Below, in pieces: positions 1 to 11,032 of a stretch of 64,000 bases of DNA; the first letter of the stretch is position 1; every line of letters starts with the position of its first letter. This stretch comes from Puccinia triticina (taxonomy: Eukaryota; Basidiomycota; Pucciniomycetes; Pucciniales; Pucciniaceae). The notes beneath the pieces are model-generated. The model ran no database searches and was not told where the DNA came from. It saw nothing but the letters and a program-made list of their open reading frames with translations. Position numbers and translations under genes: made by a program. The DNA lies in the NCBI RefSeq assembly GCF_026914185.1, contig NC_070560.1:5075501-5139500 (forward strand), written 5' to 3'.

Positions 1-2064
1 TGGAGACTTCTGATAACATCAATTGTTGAATTAAAAAAAACAAGAAAAAAAATTGATCCCCCTCAGCAACTCTGGATTAATCCTAAACCTTGCAGTGTAT
101 TTTTTTCATGTAGAATTGAATGGTGTATGTATAAATTTATGAATGTTATCAGACAAAAAAAAGATTCCTGTGGCTTGAAGCAAATACAGGGGAAGGAGAT
201 AGATTATAGAAGAGTATTAAGGAGACATGGAACACAGACACTGGTATCAAGAGGAATAAAAAAAATTGATCAATATAAATTGATCAATATACGCTATATT
301 GATCAATATATGACATCGCAAATTCATCCATCTTGGTAGTGAGAGAGCGTACACTCCCTTGATGGCCGGTACTGGCCATCAAGAGAGTAAACACTCCCTC
401 AATGGCCGGTGCAAGCCATCAAGAGAGCGTACACTCCCTTGATGGCCGGTACCAGCCATCAAGAGAGCAAATACTCCCTCAATGGCCAGTGCGAGCCATC
501 AAGAGAGCGTACACTTGCTTGATGGCCGGTACCAGCCATCAAGAGAGTGTACACACCCTTGATGGCCGGTACTGGCCATTGAGACAACAAACACTCCCTC
601 AATGGCCGGTACCAGCCATCAAGTGAGCGTACACACCTTTGATGGCCAGTACCGGCCATTGAGACAACAAACACTCCCTTGATGGCCGGTACCAGCCATC
701 AAGAGAGCAAACACTCCCTCGATGGCCGGTGCGAGCCATCAAGAGAGCGTACACTCCCTTGATGGCCATTACCAGCCATCAAGACAGTATACACTCCCTT
801 GTTGAACGGTACCAGCCATCAAGTGAGTGTACACACCCTCTCTTGATGGCTGGTACCAGCCATCAAGAGAGCAAACATGTCAATGGCCCGTACGAGCCAT
901 CAAGAGAGTGTACACACCCTAAATGGCCAGTACCGGCCATCAAGACAGTATACACTCCCTCGCTGGCCGGTACCAGCCATCAAGTGAGCGTACACACTCT
1001 CTCAATGGCCAGTACCCGCCATCAACAGAGCGTATGCACCCTCAATGGCCAGTGTGGGCCTTTGAGACAGCAAACACACTCCCAATGGCCGGGACCAGCC
1101 ATCAAGAGAGCGTACACATCCCTCAATGTTACTTCTCTTGTCCTTCAGTCTTCTGGCTGGACTTTCCCTTGGTAGACCTGGTGCTCTAGCGCTCAAATCT
1201 GTCTACAAACACTCTCAAGCCCTTCATAATAAAACTGAATTGTATACTGTCTTGATGGCCGGTACTGGCCATCAAGGGTGTGTACGCTCTCTTGATGGCT
1301 GGTACCAGCCATTGAGGAAGTGTTTGCTCTCTTGATGGCTGGTCCTGGCCATCGAGAGGAGGTGAGTACGCTCACTTGATGGCTGGTACAGGCCAGCGAG
1401 GGAGTGTATACTGTCTTGATGGCCGGTACTGGCCATCAAGGGTGTGTACGCTCTCTTGATGGCTGGTATCGGCCATCAAGGGAGTGTTTGTTGTCTTGAT
1501 GGCCGGTACTGGCCTTTGAGGGTGAACATTGAGTTACTGATCTACATCTGTTACTGAAGTTGGTAAAAAAAGGTAAGGATTATAAAGAAAGCTAGAACCT
1601 AAGATTCAACTACCAAAGGAAGATAACCATCTGAACATGGGAAAAAGGATTCTTTAATTCTATTGGAAAAATTGAATGATCAAGTCAAACACTTTATCAC
1701 TTCCTGATTTCTGTTCAACTTCCTCAACTCAATACATTACTCTGGGCTACACATGTTGATAGTGAAAATGCTCATGTGCCACTTGATTGAGCCTGTGCAA
1801 ATAATGTAGACTTTTGGTTCAAGGTTGCATTTGAGTAAAAAGATGAAGATAAGATGAAACCAGGCAAGATTGGAAGGCAAATCTAACAAAAAAATTCATT
1901 AAGTTTTCCCTGGTAGTTAAAAGCAGAGGTGCAATGGCTGGTGTGTGTATAAAGTGAGATTGAGGGGGGGGGGGGGGGGGTTCCTTGGGGTGCGGGTTGG
2001 GGAGATTGTGAACTTACACTACATAAGGTGACCCCTGCAGCGGCGTAGCCGCCTTGGCCTCTAG
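1..2064 (+). mobile_element. Helitron 3, 3' part only (left end outside window)
   Basis: The right boundary is a Helitron-type 3' terminus: a GC-rich hairpin (GCGGCGTAGCCGC, about 2039-2052), a short spacer and CTAG at 2061-2064, followed directly by T and by satellite sequence in reverse orientation (tgagtctcaaaatatc). The same hairpin-CTAG-T structure ends Helitron 2 (29559) and, on the other strand, Helitron 1 (2993). No TC start flanked by satellite sequence was found to the left, so the element probably begins before the window. Inside are a minisatellite (340-1530) and an 18-base G run near 1963. No convincing gene was seen; short open frames inside the minisatellite are by-products of its periodicity. 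The 3' end is well supported; assigning everything to its left to this element is inference. Confidence 0.6.
340..1530. repeat. 40-bp minisatellite in two inverted blocks
   Basis: Roughly 19 diverged copies of a ~40-bp unit run from about 340 to 1115. After a ~130-bp non-repeated spacer, about seven more copies run in the opposite orientation to about 1530. Each unit contains a short imperfect palindrome (TTGATGGCCGGTACTGGCC plus ATCAA), so single units can form hairpins and the two blocks can pair with each other. Open reading frames exist in several frames because the unit rarely contains a stop; none looks like a protein gene. Confidence 0.85.
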
Positions 2065-2992
2065 TGAGTCTCAAAATATCCCCAAATTGGTCTTTTCTTT
2101 CTGTTTCTGCCACCATATCTCAACCTGGAATGGTGATTATTACATGATATTGGCACCAGAATATTCATCCATTTATAAAGATTATTTTGGTATAGCTTTC
2201 ATGTCTGGAAATGCCCAAAAGGAGCTGCTATAGTGGGATTAGTCTCAAGATATCACCTAATTGGGTATTTTTTGGTGTTTCTGCCACTGTATCTCAACGC
2301 GCAATGGGAATGATTTCATGATATTGATACCATTATGACAAGAGCTTTTGAAAGATTAATTTGGGTCAGCTCTTGCCCATGGAAAACCCAAAATGTGGCA
2401 GCTACAGTCTCATGGGTCTCAAACAATCACCAAATTAGGTTTTTATTTGTGTTTCTGCCACTATATCTCAACCAGGAATGGTGATCATTTCATGCTATTG
2501 GTACCAGAATATTGATAAATGTCCAAGGATTCTTTTGGTTTAGAGTTCATGGATTTAAATCCCAAAAAGGAGCTGCTATAGTCTAATTAGTCTCAAAATA
2601 TTGCCTAATTGGGTATATTGTGGTGTTTCTGCCACGGTATCTGAACCGGGGCTAAAATTATTTCGTGATATTGACACCATTATAACAAAACATGTTGAAA
2701 GATTAATTTGGGTCACCTCTTGACGATGAAAATCCCAAAATGAGGCAGCTACAGTCTCAAGAGTTTCAAAATATCACCAAATGAGACTGTAGCTGCCACA
2801 TTTTGGGATTTTCATGGTCAAGAGCTGACCCATATTACTCTCTCAACATCCCTCATTATAATGGTATCAATATCATGAAATCATTCCCATTGCGCGTTGA
2901 GATACAGTGGCAGAAACACCAAAAGATACCCAATTAGGCAATATCTTGAGACTAATCAGACTATAGCAGCTCCTTTGGGGCTTTTCCATACA
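2065..2992. repeat. A/B satellite-like array, block 1, with orientation switch
   Basis: Copies of the two ~175-bp monomers that recur at 19835-25225 and 29560-33687. From 2065 to about 2778 they run in reverse orientation; from about 2782 they run forward, giving a head-to-head inversion. The block ends at 2992 (ccataca), and the same monomer resumes at 19835 (tgaaagctatacc). This shows that Helitron 1 was inserted into one monomer. Confidence 0.85.
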
Positions 2993-3019
2993 CTAGACTT
3001 TCAAGGCGGCTTCGCTGCC
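2993..3019 (-). other. Helitron 1 3' terminus (hairpin and CTAG)
   Basis: On the minus strand there is a near-perfect stem with a GAA loop (GGCAGC/GCCGCC, plus 3019-3005), an eight-base spacer, then CTAG at the boundary, followed by host T. The Helitron 2 and 3 ends share the motif GCGGCG(A/T)AGCCGC. This is the classical Helitron replication-termination signal. Confidence 0.85.
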
Positions 3020-3274
3020 ACTCGTCCCAGACTAATTAAAATCCAAACATCAATTATAAATTCCCCTCACCCCTACTTACAAGGAGTTGAAAAGCAACCG
3101 CGATCATTGTGTAATTTGAAGTTTGACTGTGAAATTTTAATGAAAAGAGATGCAGACTATTCTAATTCTGAGACTGTATACAAATGAAGCGCAAATGGTC
3201 TATGACATGATTTTTCATTACGGCTCAAGAGAAATGATGGAATATGAATTTCAAACAGACAGGTTGATAATGGA

Positions 3275-3751
3275 CAACACTGGGTCGCTACGCTAACCAT
3301 AGCGGTTAGCGTAGCGTAGCGCAGCGCAAATGCGCTATTTTTTAGCGTAGTGTTAGCGCAATTGCACGCATATGCGCTAACGCTACGCGCACGCGGTGCG
3401 CAGCTATTTTAGCTGATAGCGTAGCGTTAGCGCAGATGCGCGCAATTGCGCTAACGCTAAACATACAGGGCGCAAAAGAGCGCGCGCTACGCTGCGCTAC
3501 AGCGCCTTTAGCGGGAAAAAAGGGCTTTTTTTCCGCTAAAAGCGCTGTAGCGCAGCGCAGCGTAGCGTAGCGACTGTAGCGGCGCGCTAACGCTAACAAA
3601 GAATTGGCGCGCTGTTAGCGCCGCTGAAAATTAGCGTAGCGTAGCGGCGCTAACAGCGCGCTAACGCTATGCAAAATAGCCGGGCGCTTTTTGCCGCTAC
3701 GCTAACGCGTAGCGCTGAAATAGCGTAGCGTAGCGTAGCGACCCAGTGTTG
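3275..3751. mobile_element. Foldback element FB-1 (477 bp, TAGCG-type repeats)
   Basis: Perfect 21-bp terminal inverted repeats (CAACACTGGGTCGCTACGCT plus A) enclose sequence built almost entirely of short GCGTAGCG/TAGCGCAGCG words. Flanks carry a 7-bp direct repeat TAATGGA (3268-3274 and 3752-3758). FB-2 at 20102-20572 has the same length class, a CAA start and a 7-bp duplication. Such termini and duplication lengths recall non-autonomous hAT elements (normally 8 bp), but no transposase is present. The open frames inside are repeat artefacts. Confidence 0.85.
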
Positions 3752-3879
3752 TAATGGATGAAAAGTAAGAAGGATTCCCGTTGTTGTAAGTAGGGGGGTT
3801 ACCAAAAGTGCCTGAATTAACCTGGAGAGTGAAGAATCAGCATTCATACTAATGTTCTTTTGGACAAACTACTTCATAC

Positions 3880-4629
3880 CTTGACTATTAATCGAGAAGT
3901 GGTTGAATCAAACCCATGAAGCTTGCCTTTAAGAAACACCCTGACCCCAGGATACAAATTATCAGATACATCAGGATTAAGCTGGAATTTGTCGGTTATG
4001 TATGTAACATAAAATTCGCGGGTGAGCATTGCCTGATTTTTGTTGTCAGCAACGTCAAATAAATCACGAGTTCATGACAAACTCACATCGGTGCGATGAG
4101 CAACCACGAGTTGAATAATACATGAATTTGCTGAGATTAGGATGTTGTCTTTTTGGATCAACCTGAGGCGTCAAATTGTACCTGTTCCTTCCATTTTAAT
4201 CGGTTTCAATGCTTCATTAACGGGGTTTGATCGTATTCTGTGGAATTTTTCAGGCGTGTAACGAAACTCTTGATTTGCAAGAGTGTCGTAAACTCTTACG
4301 ATTCCTTTCAACTTATAATATTCGCCCATGCGCAATTTTGGAACCCCACGACCATGACGAACGAGTCGTATCGCCAACATGCCCGCTGTTGATTCTAATA
4401 AGCTAGGGGAAAGAACTTTCGACTGGTAGACTTCTTCATGAGAAAAAATTCCATTGCATGTTTCAAGGCGCAATTTCTTTGACAATTCATAATCTCAGTT
4501 CCACTGACTGAATAAGAAGATAAGACAAGCAAACCTTACGCAATCTGTAGCTTGAAAGGTTCCCTTGAAGTGTAAACCATCAAAATCTGTTAGTCCTTCG
4601 AAATCGGCGTGTGGCCTGATTGAAATCAT
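3880..4629 (-). CDS. Helitron cargo OB-1: three-module OB-like protein
   Basis: Exon-level model on the minus strand: ATG at 4629, first exon to 4540 (donor GTAAGG), a second exon to 4182 (donor GTACAA), a small exon near 4135-4089 and an exon 4032-3880 (donor GTATGA). The 3' end is not resolved. Three short modules match the four sister genes: GLHFKGTFQA in exon 1, GEYYKLKGIVRV in exon 2, PGVRVFLKGKLHG in the 4032-3880 exon. The alternating hydrophobic/glycine pattern resembles OB-fold beta strands. By analogy with the RPA-like proteins carried by plant Helitrons, a single-stranded-DNA-binding helper role is plausible; this is inference. The gene is the last one before the 3' terminus. Confidence 0.5.
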
Positions 4630-5376
4630 AATGTTTGCGCGAATATATGAATGGAATTCGTGAAGTTGGATAATTACGGTATCAATTGGTAGATAAGTCC
4701 ACAAAATTTTAATTGACGGGGGATTCTTGTCATGAATCCTATGCCTTGACGCTCTCTTTTATTGATGGGGCAGCAAAGCCATCGGAAAAAACTCACGACT
4801 GGGGCAGCATGTTTAGCCAAGATTGTCTGGCTGAAGTTTGGTGATTGGCTTAGCGGCTGACACTGACTGGCCCTAAGTCCCAGCGCCGTCGCGCAAGGCA
4901 TCGGCGGTTTGGCTCAGATCCGCATATGGTAAACAATCAATCACATTTCAGGCCATCATGTTCTCACATGAAGACATAGTGTATCACAAGAAAACAAAGT
5001 TGATTGATCTCCATGTAGTTTTCTAGCTGGAAACATGACGTCCTGGATTAAGATAGCGACTTTCCCATTAAGTTTAGTTGTTGTATTTGAGTAGACAAGT
5101 GCGGAACAACCTTTGTAGATATGGAAGCGGAATTGGAGAAATGAGATGAAAAATTCCAAATTGTGATAAGGGCCTGCTGATTCTCTTAAGTGGTAGACCC
5201 ATATATTTCATGGAAGAAATACTTGAATGGGAGTCAATCAGATGTTCAAATTGGCCAGTGCTTTTGATTAATCTCTGTATAACTCTTTGTCTTGAATGTC
5301 TAAATCTCCACTGATAACCTGATGCAATCATACTTGTCACTATAAAGCGGACCATATGAGATAGACTCGTCCTCAC

Positions 5377-6103
5377 CTCTACCCTCATCATATCCAGTTC
5401 CCAATTCCGACCGGCCAATGTTCCACGGAATAAGACTCGCTTCCCCGCTGAGAATAATATAACCTCATCATCGGGAATAATCTTAGATGGGACGACATAA
5501 TTTACGAGCATGCTATCATCCTCCGTGTCCTGTCCGATTAACAGGTTAGTATTGAAGTTGATAAAAGTGTTCCCAATTGCTTACATGTTCGTCGAATCCA
5601 TCATGTCTTATGATTAAGGAGATGGGCCCTTGAAGCCCGAGGCTTGATTTAGAGTGAAAAGTCTGAACAATAACACCTAGTGAATGAACTCGAGTTTCTC
5701 CGCCGGCGTGCGTAGTCGGAACTTCGCGGGTGTTGTTAATGTCGAAAATTACGAATGGCATTTCGTGCCTCTTTGCCCCAACAAGAAAACCCTCTATGGC
5801 ATATGTTTTACCGTAAGTCAACTTGCGGGAGAAGTTGGCGCAATACATTAACCGAACACAGGTGTGGTCCTTGTCCGCCATCAATCCACCAGAAACATGG
5901 TACTTGGCACGAGTCATATTCCGCCTTTAATCCATTTGTTGGTGACTGGTAAACAGACTTGTCAAAGTTGTGAGAAAAAAGTGTCTGTACTTTTGACGGA
6001 TAAACTGGGTCGTGCTTACTGTGTGTGATACCGAGAAAACTCCTGAAAACTCAAACCAAGAACCGCACTCAACATTTGCTTCACGAAAAAAGCAAGTCTT
6101 CAT
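5377..6103 (-). CDS. Helitron cargo OB-2: three-module OB-like protein
   Basis: Exon 1 is 6103-6032 (ATG at 6103, donor GTATCA) and carries WFEFSGVFSV. Exon 2 is about 5917-5585 (donor GTAAGC) and carries GKTYAIEGFLVG. Exon 3 is 5512-5377 (acceptor gatag, donor GTGAGG) and carries GKRVLFRGTLAG after a YVVP stretch. The order and spacing of these modules match OB-1, OB-3, OB-4 and OB-5. No catalytic residues are apparent. The function proposed for the family, binding of single-stranded DNA during Helitron transposition, is inference. The exact start of exon 2 and the C-terminal exon were not resolved. Confidence 0.5.
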
Positions 6104-6269
6104 GCTTGTTAATGATTGGGGCAAAGCTCTCCATCTGTTTAAGGACGCCTTTTAACTTGATTTTCGTGATATCAACGCGAGTGAGCAGCTACTCCATTAG
6201 ACCCTGGGGAAGACCCTGTCAAACCCTTAGTGCCCCTTGGGGTGAGTTCGACCATCAGCCGCAATGATC

Positions 6270-7190
6270 AATAGAGATTGTACAAAGGTCAAAAACAGAT
6301 ACTTCCAGTAATGTTGACTACTGAGGATTAGAGCCCTTGTTAGGCGGAATTTCATTAACAGTCTGTCGCCCTGGTGATCAAACGCGAAAGACGACGGTAA
6401 AGGTGGGATGGGTAGGAGATTTTTTGTCTCTGACCTTTCAGGGACGAATTTGTCTTATTTCCTAGTATGTTGCAAAATGTATGAGTAAGGGATTCTGTGA
6501 GAAAACAAGATTTTCTCGAAGATGAGCCTCAAGTGGTGCTCAAAACTACCGCCTATTAGATACTCGGCTCTTTGTTGAAGGGGGTTATCTTCAATTGTGA
6601 GTCTGTTGCTTGAGAATAACAACATACCAGAACAGTATTTTAACACATCAAGAAGTCATAGCAATCATTGTTATCACGGAGAGACGTCATCATCCGAGGT
6701 TTTGATTTTGAGCCAAAACTCAATGTAGTCACTTTGGAGAGGGCGGTGGTCGATATTCTCCAGACCAATACAATCAACAAGGACTCCGGTGTTTCACTGC
6801 GTCAACTAAGTGACCAACAAGAACTCCCATGTTTCACTAGGTTAACTAAGTGACCACTCGCCCAAAATACTAACTTGAACAGAAACATTTAAACAATCAA
6901 CACTCAGCATTAAGCTAAATGAGATTGATGATCATAAAAATTTGACAGAGGAAAAAACAGAGTCAGTTGTTCTTGACTAAAGTAATAATTAAGTTTGAGA
7001 TTGAGAATAACTAATTCAATCCTAACTGACTAACAAAGCTAGCAAGCGGGTAGGGGCGTCAAATTATCATAATGACGAGTAGAAGTATTATGTTTGACAA
7101 GAACTGAGGATCAATCTTGAATTGAGATGAAAGTATGCTTAGGACCATTAGCGTAATTTGGACGGCCCCCAGTTATTCCTGAAGTCACCT
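6270..7190. other. Spacer inside Helitron 1, no supported gene
   Basis: AT-rich sequence between OB-2 and OB-3. Only short open frames without recognisable modules or intron context are present; nothing here is supported as a gene. Confidence 0.6.
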
Positions 7191-7248
7191 GAAAAAATTT
7201 CGCAATGAGATGATATATTTATCAACACTATTAAAGTCGAAGACGTAC

Positions 7249-8012
7249 GTTTACAATTAACCTGCCAGTCTTAACTTTGAATCCAATGATATACCAGCAA
7301 ACCTCACTCGAATACCCGGTTCCAACCGGACAAAGTCATCAACCAGAATTTGAGAGCTGTCAAGTACATACTTGGCGTAAAGTTCGCCAGAAGTTGTGCT
7401 CTAGGAGAATGTCAATACTAATACACTCGATGGGAAAATGCGCGAGTCGACTCACATCTGATTTGTGGCCAACAATCATCTCAATAACATTGGTGTTGGT
7501 TCTTCCATTACTCCTGTTAGCCAGGTCTGGTAAAAGGCGAACCCAACGTATTGTGCCCACCCCAATAATTGAGATAAGTGACGATGAGGATGACAACCTC
7601 GTGTGCCGAATTTGATGAATTCCAACCGGAGAGTATAAGAACTGTAGATTACCTAGAGGTTTGGATATAATTACTTCTCCTCGAAGGTTGTAATATTTGC
7701 CAATAGCGATTCCTCCTGGATTATCAGAGGTCGGTCCTAGTATGACACTAAATTTGGATGCTTGGGATTTATGGTCTCCTTTCACTTCAATTATAGATTG
7801 GGTTGTGGCTGATATGTCTCCCTGGTTTGGTGTGAGGTTAATATCTCTGGTGAATTCAGCGGTGAGTGTTTAGAATAAAGAGATGAACAGTGACTAACCA
7901 TCGCAACTGCCTGAAATTTTCCTTCAAACCACATTCCGTCAATATCACCTATTTGATCTGGTGAAGACATCCGGGCAACTTTCTGGAAATAAGAGTTGTT
8001 GGTATCGGTCAT
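7249..8012 (-). CDS. Helitron cargo OB-3: three-module OB-like protein
   Basis: ATG at 8012 begins an exon carrying GMWFEGKFQA, preceded by an acidic stretch that OB-1 also has. After an intron with acceptor ...caccaaaccag the next exon carries GKYYNLRGEVII and an aromatic FLYSP motif comparable to FRYTP in OB-1. A last region (about 7380-7250) encodes YAKYVL and PGIRVRFAGISL before a donor-like or terminal end. The protein would be a little over 200 residues. The five-gene family shows purifying-type conservation of module order despite very low identity. A ssDNA-binding helper role is inferred, not shown. The long continuation of the middle open frame past 7600 is probably intron read-through. 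Confidence 0.5.
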
Positions 8013-8279
8013 GGTGAATAATAGAAAAAACAATAAGTGTGACTCAACTGGAAGTTTAAATAGATTGTTGGGACCCTGCAGAACTGACGATTTGCCTTAA
8101 TTCTTTGAGAATAATGAAGAGCCCATCAACTCAGACACAGTATAATCAAACAAGACCCTAGACCCTTTATCTACGGCATGAGGTGATGGTTGAGCATAGG
8201 AATAATGTGGCGTTTGTTGTTGGAGTTTCTGGCCCTACATTTGACAACTATCAAGTCGGTTACAGTAGAGGAAATCCAT

Positions 8280-8700
8280 GGAAATGGCTTGAATGCAGGG
8301 TCCCTTCAGGCGAAGTGCTAGTCCTCTATTTAACTTTCCCAGGTTGATGTTGAAAGTTAACCAATATACCGCTTGGCCAAATAGGATGATTTGTCTTTGG
8401 AAAAAATAGTCAACCTCGAGATGAGTTGATATTAAACTGGGTTAATGAGTTGTCTGTTGCCTTCACGCTAATTTTGAGGAACGATAATGTCGACTTCAGG
8501 TACACTAATCACATGATAGGAGTCCGCTTACTGGCCGGGCCTTTGGCCGAGCCGTAGAACCGCTGCAGCAACCTTTTTGAATCTCCCGTTACCCTCAAGA
8601 CCAAATGCACCAACTTGAAGGCGGATTCTTTTAATTAGCTTCAGCTGGCGAATTAACTTCCATATCGGCGAAAAATTTAATGGTAGCATTTCATTCTATG
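8280..8700 (-). pseudogene. Decayed Helitron helicase fragment
   Basis: This stretch repeats, with many substitutions and gaps, the DNA of the helicase gene around 11510-11840 (shared phrases include gttgccttcacgct and ctggccgg). It corresponds to the middle of the PIF1-type helicase on the same strand. No open frame survives. It is either a remnant of an older Helitron or of a duplicated segment lying just upstream of OB-3. Confidence 0.65.
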
Positions 8701-9393
8701 TCGTCAATATTCATTTCATCCTGATGCGTGTCAAATTTTAAGTGTTATATGGCCGACTTGTTCTTTACATGAAGACTCAGGTTTTTAACAAGAAAAGAAT
8801 ATATTGCACCTAATGTATTTAGCCAAAAGATAATTCCTTGCACCCCTTTAGGCAACCACCGCACCCCTTTACTCGACCACCAAGTCTATCAAGCAATTAC
8901 AATGGCTCTTGCAAGCGTCCGATACCATTTTTAGCAAATGCTATTTATAGGATTAAAGTCATTGTACCAAGACCAGGCAAATAAGAACATGCAATACTGA
9001 ACTTTGACAATTAAATCTGTTTGGTCTCAGGCAACAAGTATTGGGTTATAATACCTGATGTGAGCTCTAGAGATGCTAGAAAAGCTTTATTGAAGTACCA
9101 AAATCCAGCTTAACAATAGTCATGGTAAATTGGGAGATAAGAGTTTCATTCACAAATGGGGACTTATTTGATTATCATGTGAGATATGATGAATGCAGTG
9201 GTGTGAAGAACATGAATAGAGAAATTATAATCAGGTTTGTGGGATCAATCCTAAGTAGGGGACTTAATTGTCCTAAGTCTTCAGAAAAACGAGACAACAA
9301 TCTTACATTCAATCCAGCTTCACAAGTAGGTGAAGCAACCAACCCTTTGATGAAAGATGAATAATTTGTCCACTAATCGGAGTGTCGCTCAAT

Positions 9394-10202
9394 TCACCCA
9401 AAGTGAACCTGTGAATAATATAAGTTTTTGAAGCAAAGAATAAAAAATTTAAGACATACCTCGACGATCATTAGGCCACTTTTTTCATCAATGCCCTGAA
9501 GTCTTCCACACAAATCAACACAATCCCCAAATTCAAACCACGGTAAATGGGAAACACCAAATTTTTCAGGTGTAATGATATAGTTGACGTAGACTCGGTT
9601 GTGGTCAAAGCCCTTTAATTAATGAGGTCAGCCAAATGACATTAAAGTTTTCCTCAAGAAATGATTAACCTTTAAGTTATGAAAAACCATGAGTCTCATT
9701 GCTTTATTCCCACTGCCAGCAACAGGCTCAATGACCTCGTTCTTGAATATCATACCAACACCGGAGAATAAGACACCTCTCCTCGACAGTAGAGGACCAC
9801 AAAAGGTCTTTTTGGTAACAGTGGAGGGAATGGCTTCAAGAATTGGAACCCAATCGGCGCCAAGACCGACTACATTCCCTTTGCATGCGTGTTTTTCTCC
9901 GAAGATGAGGACTTTTGTCGGTGGTTTGGCAGAGGTCAACATAACTGGGAGGCCGCGAGATGAATGGAAAAAACCTGAAGTCCAAGCATAATTTTCTCCT
10001 ATGTGCATATCTTGAAATTGCGGATCTGCGTAGTCCATCCGTGACTAAAATTCATGTCGTAAGGTTTTTATCTTCAGATTAGATGAATGTAAGTGCTTAC
10101 TGGAGAGAGTACTTGAAATCTCCCTGAAAACATCAAGGAGTCAATAAAGTCAATCACAAATTCCTCTTTACGCGAGGAGAAGGTTAGTGTGGTCCCCGGC
10201 AT
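9394..10202 (-). CDS. Helitron cargo OB-4: intact four-exon OB-like protein
   Basis: The best-resolved family member. Exons are 10202-10101, 10044-9670, 9612-9460 and 9408-9394, all joined in phase 0 with GT-AG introns, giving about 213 residues and a TGA stop. Module 1 (LMFSGRFQV) is in exon 1, module 2 (GENYAWTSGFFH) at the start of exon 2, and module 3 (YVNYII ... GDCVDLCGRLQG) in exon 3. There is no signal peptide or membrane segment. The frame is undamaged although the neighbouring Rep-helicase is interrupted by stops, suggesting either recent death of the element or independent maintenance. The role is unknown; OB-fold-like single-stranded-DNA binding is the working guess. Confidence 0.7.
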
Positions 10203-10815
10203 TTGAGTAAGTAAAATCAAGTGCGAGGTGGATATAAAATCTACAAGGACAGCTTTTCATGGTAAATTTACCTTTGCTTGCCTTAAGAAGTTCCCCGGCG
10301 GTTGTCAAGGGTTGATTAGGAACAAGAACCCTTGGAACTGGTGACAATAAGGGTCTGTAAGGTATTTCTAATCATTTCAAATATAGGGTCTTTAATTTCA
10401 TCATCAAGCCTCGCTTTGTGTACAAGGATAATGGTGTATGTTGACAAATGTAAGAAAAAAAAACATGGGAATCACTCAGCAAGTTTCGTCAAGTATGTCA
10501 AATCTATATGTAAATTTCCGTTAATCTTTTATTATTGGATGATCTGTATTTCCCATAAAGTACCAGTTGAAGAGACAAGAAAGTGAGTTCTTAAGGTTAT
10601 AGAATAAAAAAAGTGGTGGAAGCGGAACCCAACTCACTGAAAATAGTCTTGTGAACAACGTTGACGAGGCCTTCCTTCTGGTCAAGCTTACATACTAACA
10701 AATTTGCTTGTTGAGTAACTGTGAGCTCACGCCCCGCGACCTCACCAAAGGAGTCACGAGGATGTCACCAAATCACCTCGAACCGAGTTCTTAGACCCCG
10801 TCGACCCGCGCCCTC
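10203..10815. other. Spacer between OB-4 and the helicase, no supported gene
   Basis: Contains one short plus-strand open frame (10332-10586) with no recognisable features. Nothing else is supported. Confidence 0.5.
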
Positions 10816-10926
10816 CTAGTCCAGCAGGGAAGTACTGACACTTCCCCTGGACTAGGTGAGCATTTCCTCTTCTTCATCTTTAAAATTGTAAATAGCAGGG
10901 AAGTACTGACACTTCCCCTGGACTAG
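10816..10926 (+). repeat. Two hairpins ending in CTAG, 71 bp apart
   Basis: AGGGAAGTACTGACACTTCC is followed by CCTGGACTAG at 10828-10855, and the same hairpin recurs at 10898-10926. The first copy is a longer inverted repeat with CTAG at both ends (10816-10855). The second is followed by T. Hairpin plus CTAG-T is a Helitron-like 3' terminus, but the hairpin sequence differs from that of Helitrons 1-3. Confidence 0.6.
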
Positions 10927-11032
10927 TTGAAATGCATCCCTAGTTAGGTTCCAGAAGTGTTTCCCTCCAAGGTTTGACCTTGTACCGTGCCCCGTTGAGA
11001 CCTCCCAAGACGCTCAGATCAGTGAAGCTCGG

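Noticed and set aside
402..1335. Several open frames in the first 1.4 kb
   Set aside because: They exist on both strands and in several frames of a 40-bp minisatellite; no protein-like composition.
340..1530. CRISPR-like array
   Set aside because: Units are contiguous and diverged with no unique spacers, in a eukaryotic context.
2033..3022. A 1-kb element with ~30-bp terminal inverted repeats (GCGGCGTAGCCGCC ends)
   Set aside because: The two similar ends are the 3' termini of two different Helitrons pointing at each other (CTAG at 2064 and at 2993). The sequence between is host satellite, proven by rejoining at 19835.
3342..3847. Ala/Arg-rich open frames in the TAGCG region
   Set aside because: They are products of the GCGTAGCG word structure of the foldback element.
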